DNA from: Streptomyces lanatus
Lineage (GTDB): Bacteria; Actinomycetota; Actinomycetes; Streptomycetales; Streptomycetaceae
Assembly (NCBI RefSeq): GCF_014655715.1
Contig: NZ_BNBM01000022.1
Location: 62,001-126,000, forward strand
Direction: 5' to 3'
Length of the DNA: 64,000 nucleotides
The notes under the pieces were generated by a model. That model was not told the origin of the DNA and ran no database searches. It was given only the letters and a program-made list of their open reading frames with translations. This document shows, one piece after another, positions 63,505 through 64,000 of the stretch; position 1 is the first letter of the stretch, and each line of letters begins with the position of its first letter. Made by a program: the position numbers and the translations under genes.

Positions 63505-64000
63505 TCAGCGCAGACGGGCCACTCGCCACACGGCCAGGACGACGATCGCGGCGACGACCAGGACGTAAGCGATCACGACCCGCCAGTCCAGGCGGCGCTC
63601 GGAGCCCCGCTGCGGCAGCCCGGGCCACGTGTAACCGACTCGGCGGGCGGCCATCATGCCCCAGCCGGCGGCGCAGGAGCAGATGAGGAGCCCCAGCATG
63701 GCGATCACGGCGCCGCTGTCGCCGAAGTCGAAGGCCAGCGGGAAGGCGAACATCAGGGAGCCGACGGCTGCCAGGCCGACGATGGGCGCGAGCTGCCAGA
63801 TGCGCAGTCGGCGCTGCGGGCGCAGCTCGACCTCGACCTCGGGGCCGGAGTCGTACATCTCCTCCGGCTCGGGACCGTCGTCGGTGACGCCGCCCTCGGT
63901 CTCGTCGAGCGCGTCGGGAATCGGACGGTCGCCTTCCGGCTTCCGCTCACCCGTGTCAGTGGTGACGTGCTCGGTGCCTTGTGCGGTGTCGCGAGGGCCG
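63505..64000 (-). CDS. Membrane protein with acidic N-terminus (5' end outside window)
   Basis: At least 164 residues. The visible N-terminal part is acidic (DALDETEGGVTDDGPEPEEM), followed by three membrane segments (LAPIVGLAAVGSLMFAFPLAF, AVIAMLGLLICSCAAGWGMM, VVIAYVLVVAAIVVLAVW) with a short basic loop. The frame stays open to the right edge. The inner ATG at 63858 would give a 117-aa form. No known function; it precedes dapF by about 45 bp on the same strand. Confidence 0.6.
   Translation of the reverse strand, partial: GPRDTAQGTEHVTTDTGERKPEGDRPIPDALDETEGGVTDDGPEPEEMYDSGPEVEVELRPQRRLRIWQLAPIVGLAAVGSLMFAFPLAFDFGDSGAVIAMLGLLICSCAAGWGMMAARRVGYTWPGLPQRGSERRLDWRVVIAYVLVVAAIVVLAVWRVARLR

Overview
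The window is chromosomal DNA from a Streptomyces or very close relative. The evidence is the very high GC content with GC-rich third codon positions, frequent GTG/TTG starts, and a gene set typical of the genus: hrdB next to a whiH-type sporulation regulator, nrdR-nrdJ divergent from lexA, parC/parE, hflX, an RSH protein and dapF. The order recalls the conserved core of the S. coelicolor chromosome; that is from memory, not a database comparison. No rRNA, tRNA, CRISPR array, prophage or insertion sequence was recognised.

Left part (1-17 kb): two M16 peptidase subunits (minus), parC (plus), a COG0523/CobW-type metal GTPase meeting parC tail to tail with overlapping stop codons, a patch of small lineage-specific genes (6.7-8.2 kb) with a decayed zinc-ribbon gene, an iron-box-controlled sucrase/ferredoxin-like gene, a CitA/DcuS-type two-component system, a DUF485 plus acetate-type symporter pair, parE and a DUF7455 zinc-finger protein.

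Middle (17-31 kb): a secreted trypsin-like protease, hrdB framed by two strong hairpins, whiH with a sigma-WhiG-like -10 and a palindrome in its leader, a fused ABC transporter, an NrtR-like Nudix protein, a glycogen-debranching-like protein with a long Thr/Pro linker, a DUF4192 protein, and divergently a RecQ helicase with a C-terminal phosphoribosyltransferase-like domain.

Next (31-47 kb): two hypothetical genes, rnhB, a TetR/MFS efflux pair with twin 20-bp operators, an ADP-ribosylglycohydrolase with a histidine phosphatase, a DUF4937 protein, a TerD protein, the nrdR-nrdJ operon with two NrdR-like boxes 31 bp apart, lexA with an SOS box on its -35, and dinG.

Right part (47-64 kb): a three-gene NRPS-independent siderophore locus (aminotransferase, IucA/IucC synthetase, GNAT acyltransferase) whose proteins all carry low-complexity inserts or tails, a divergent GATase1-AraC regulator, two tandem paralogous lipoprotein proteases, hflX, a secreted M1 aminopeptidase, an RSH protein with a divergent synthetase domain, dapF, and a membrane protein cut by the window end.

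Themes are DNA topology, repair and dNTP supply (parC, parE, recQ, rnhB, nrdRJ, lexA, dinG), growth and development control (hrdB, whiH, RSH, hflX) and iron (the iron-box gene and the siderophore locus). The least explained parts are the small-gene patch at 6.7-8.2 kb, the RecQ-PRTase fusion, the siderophore locus and the protease pair.
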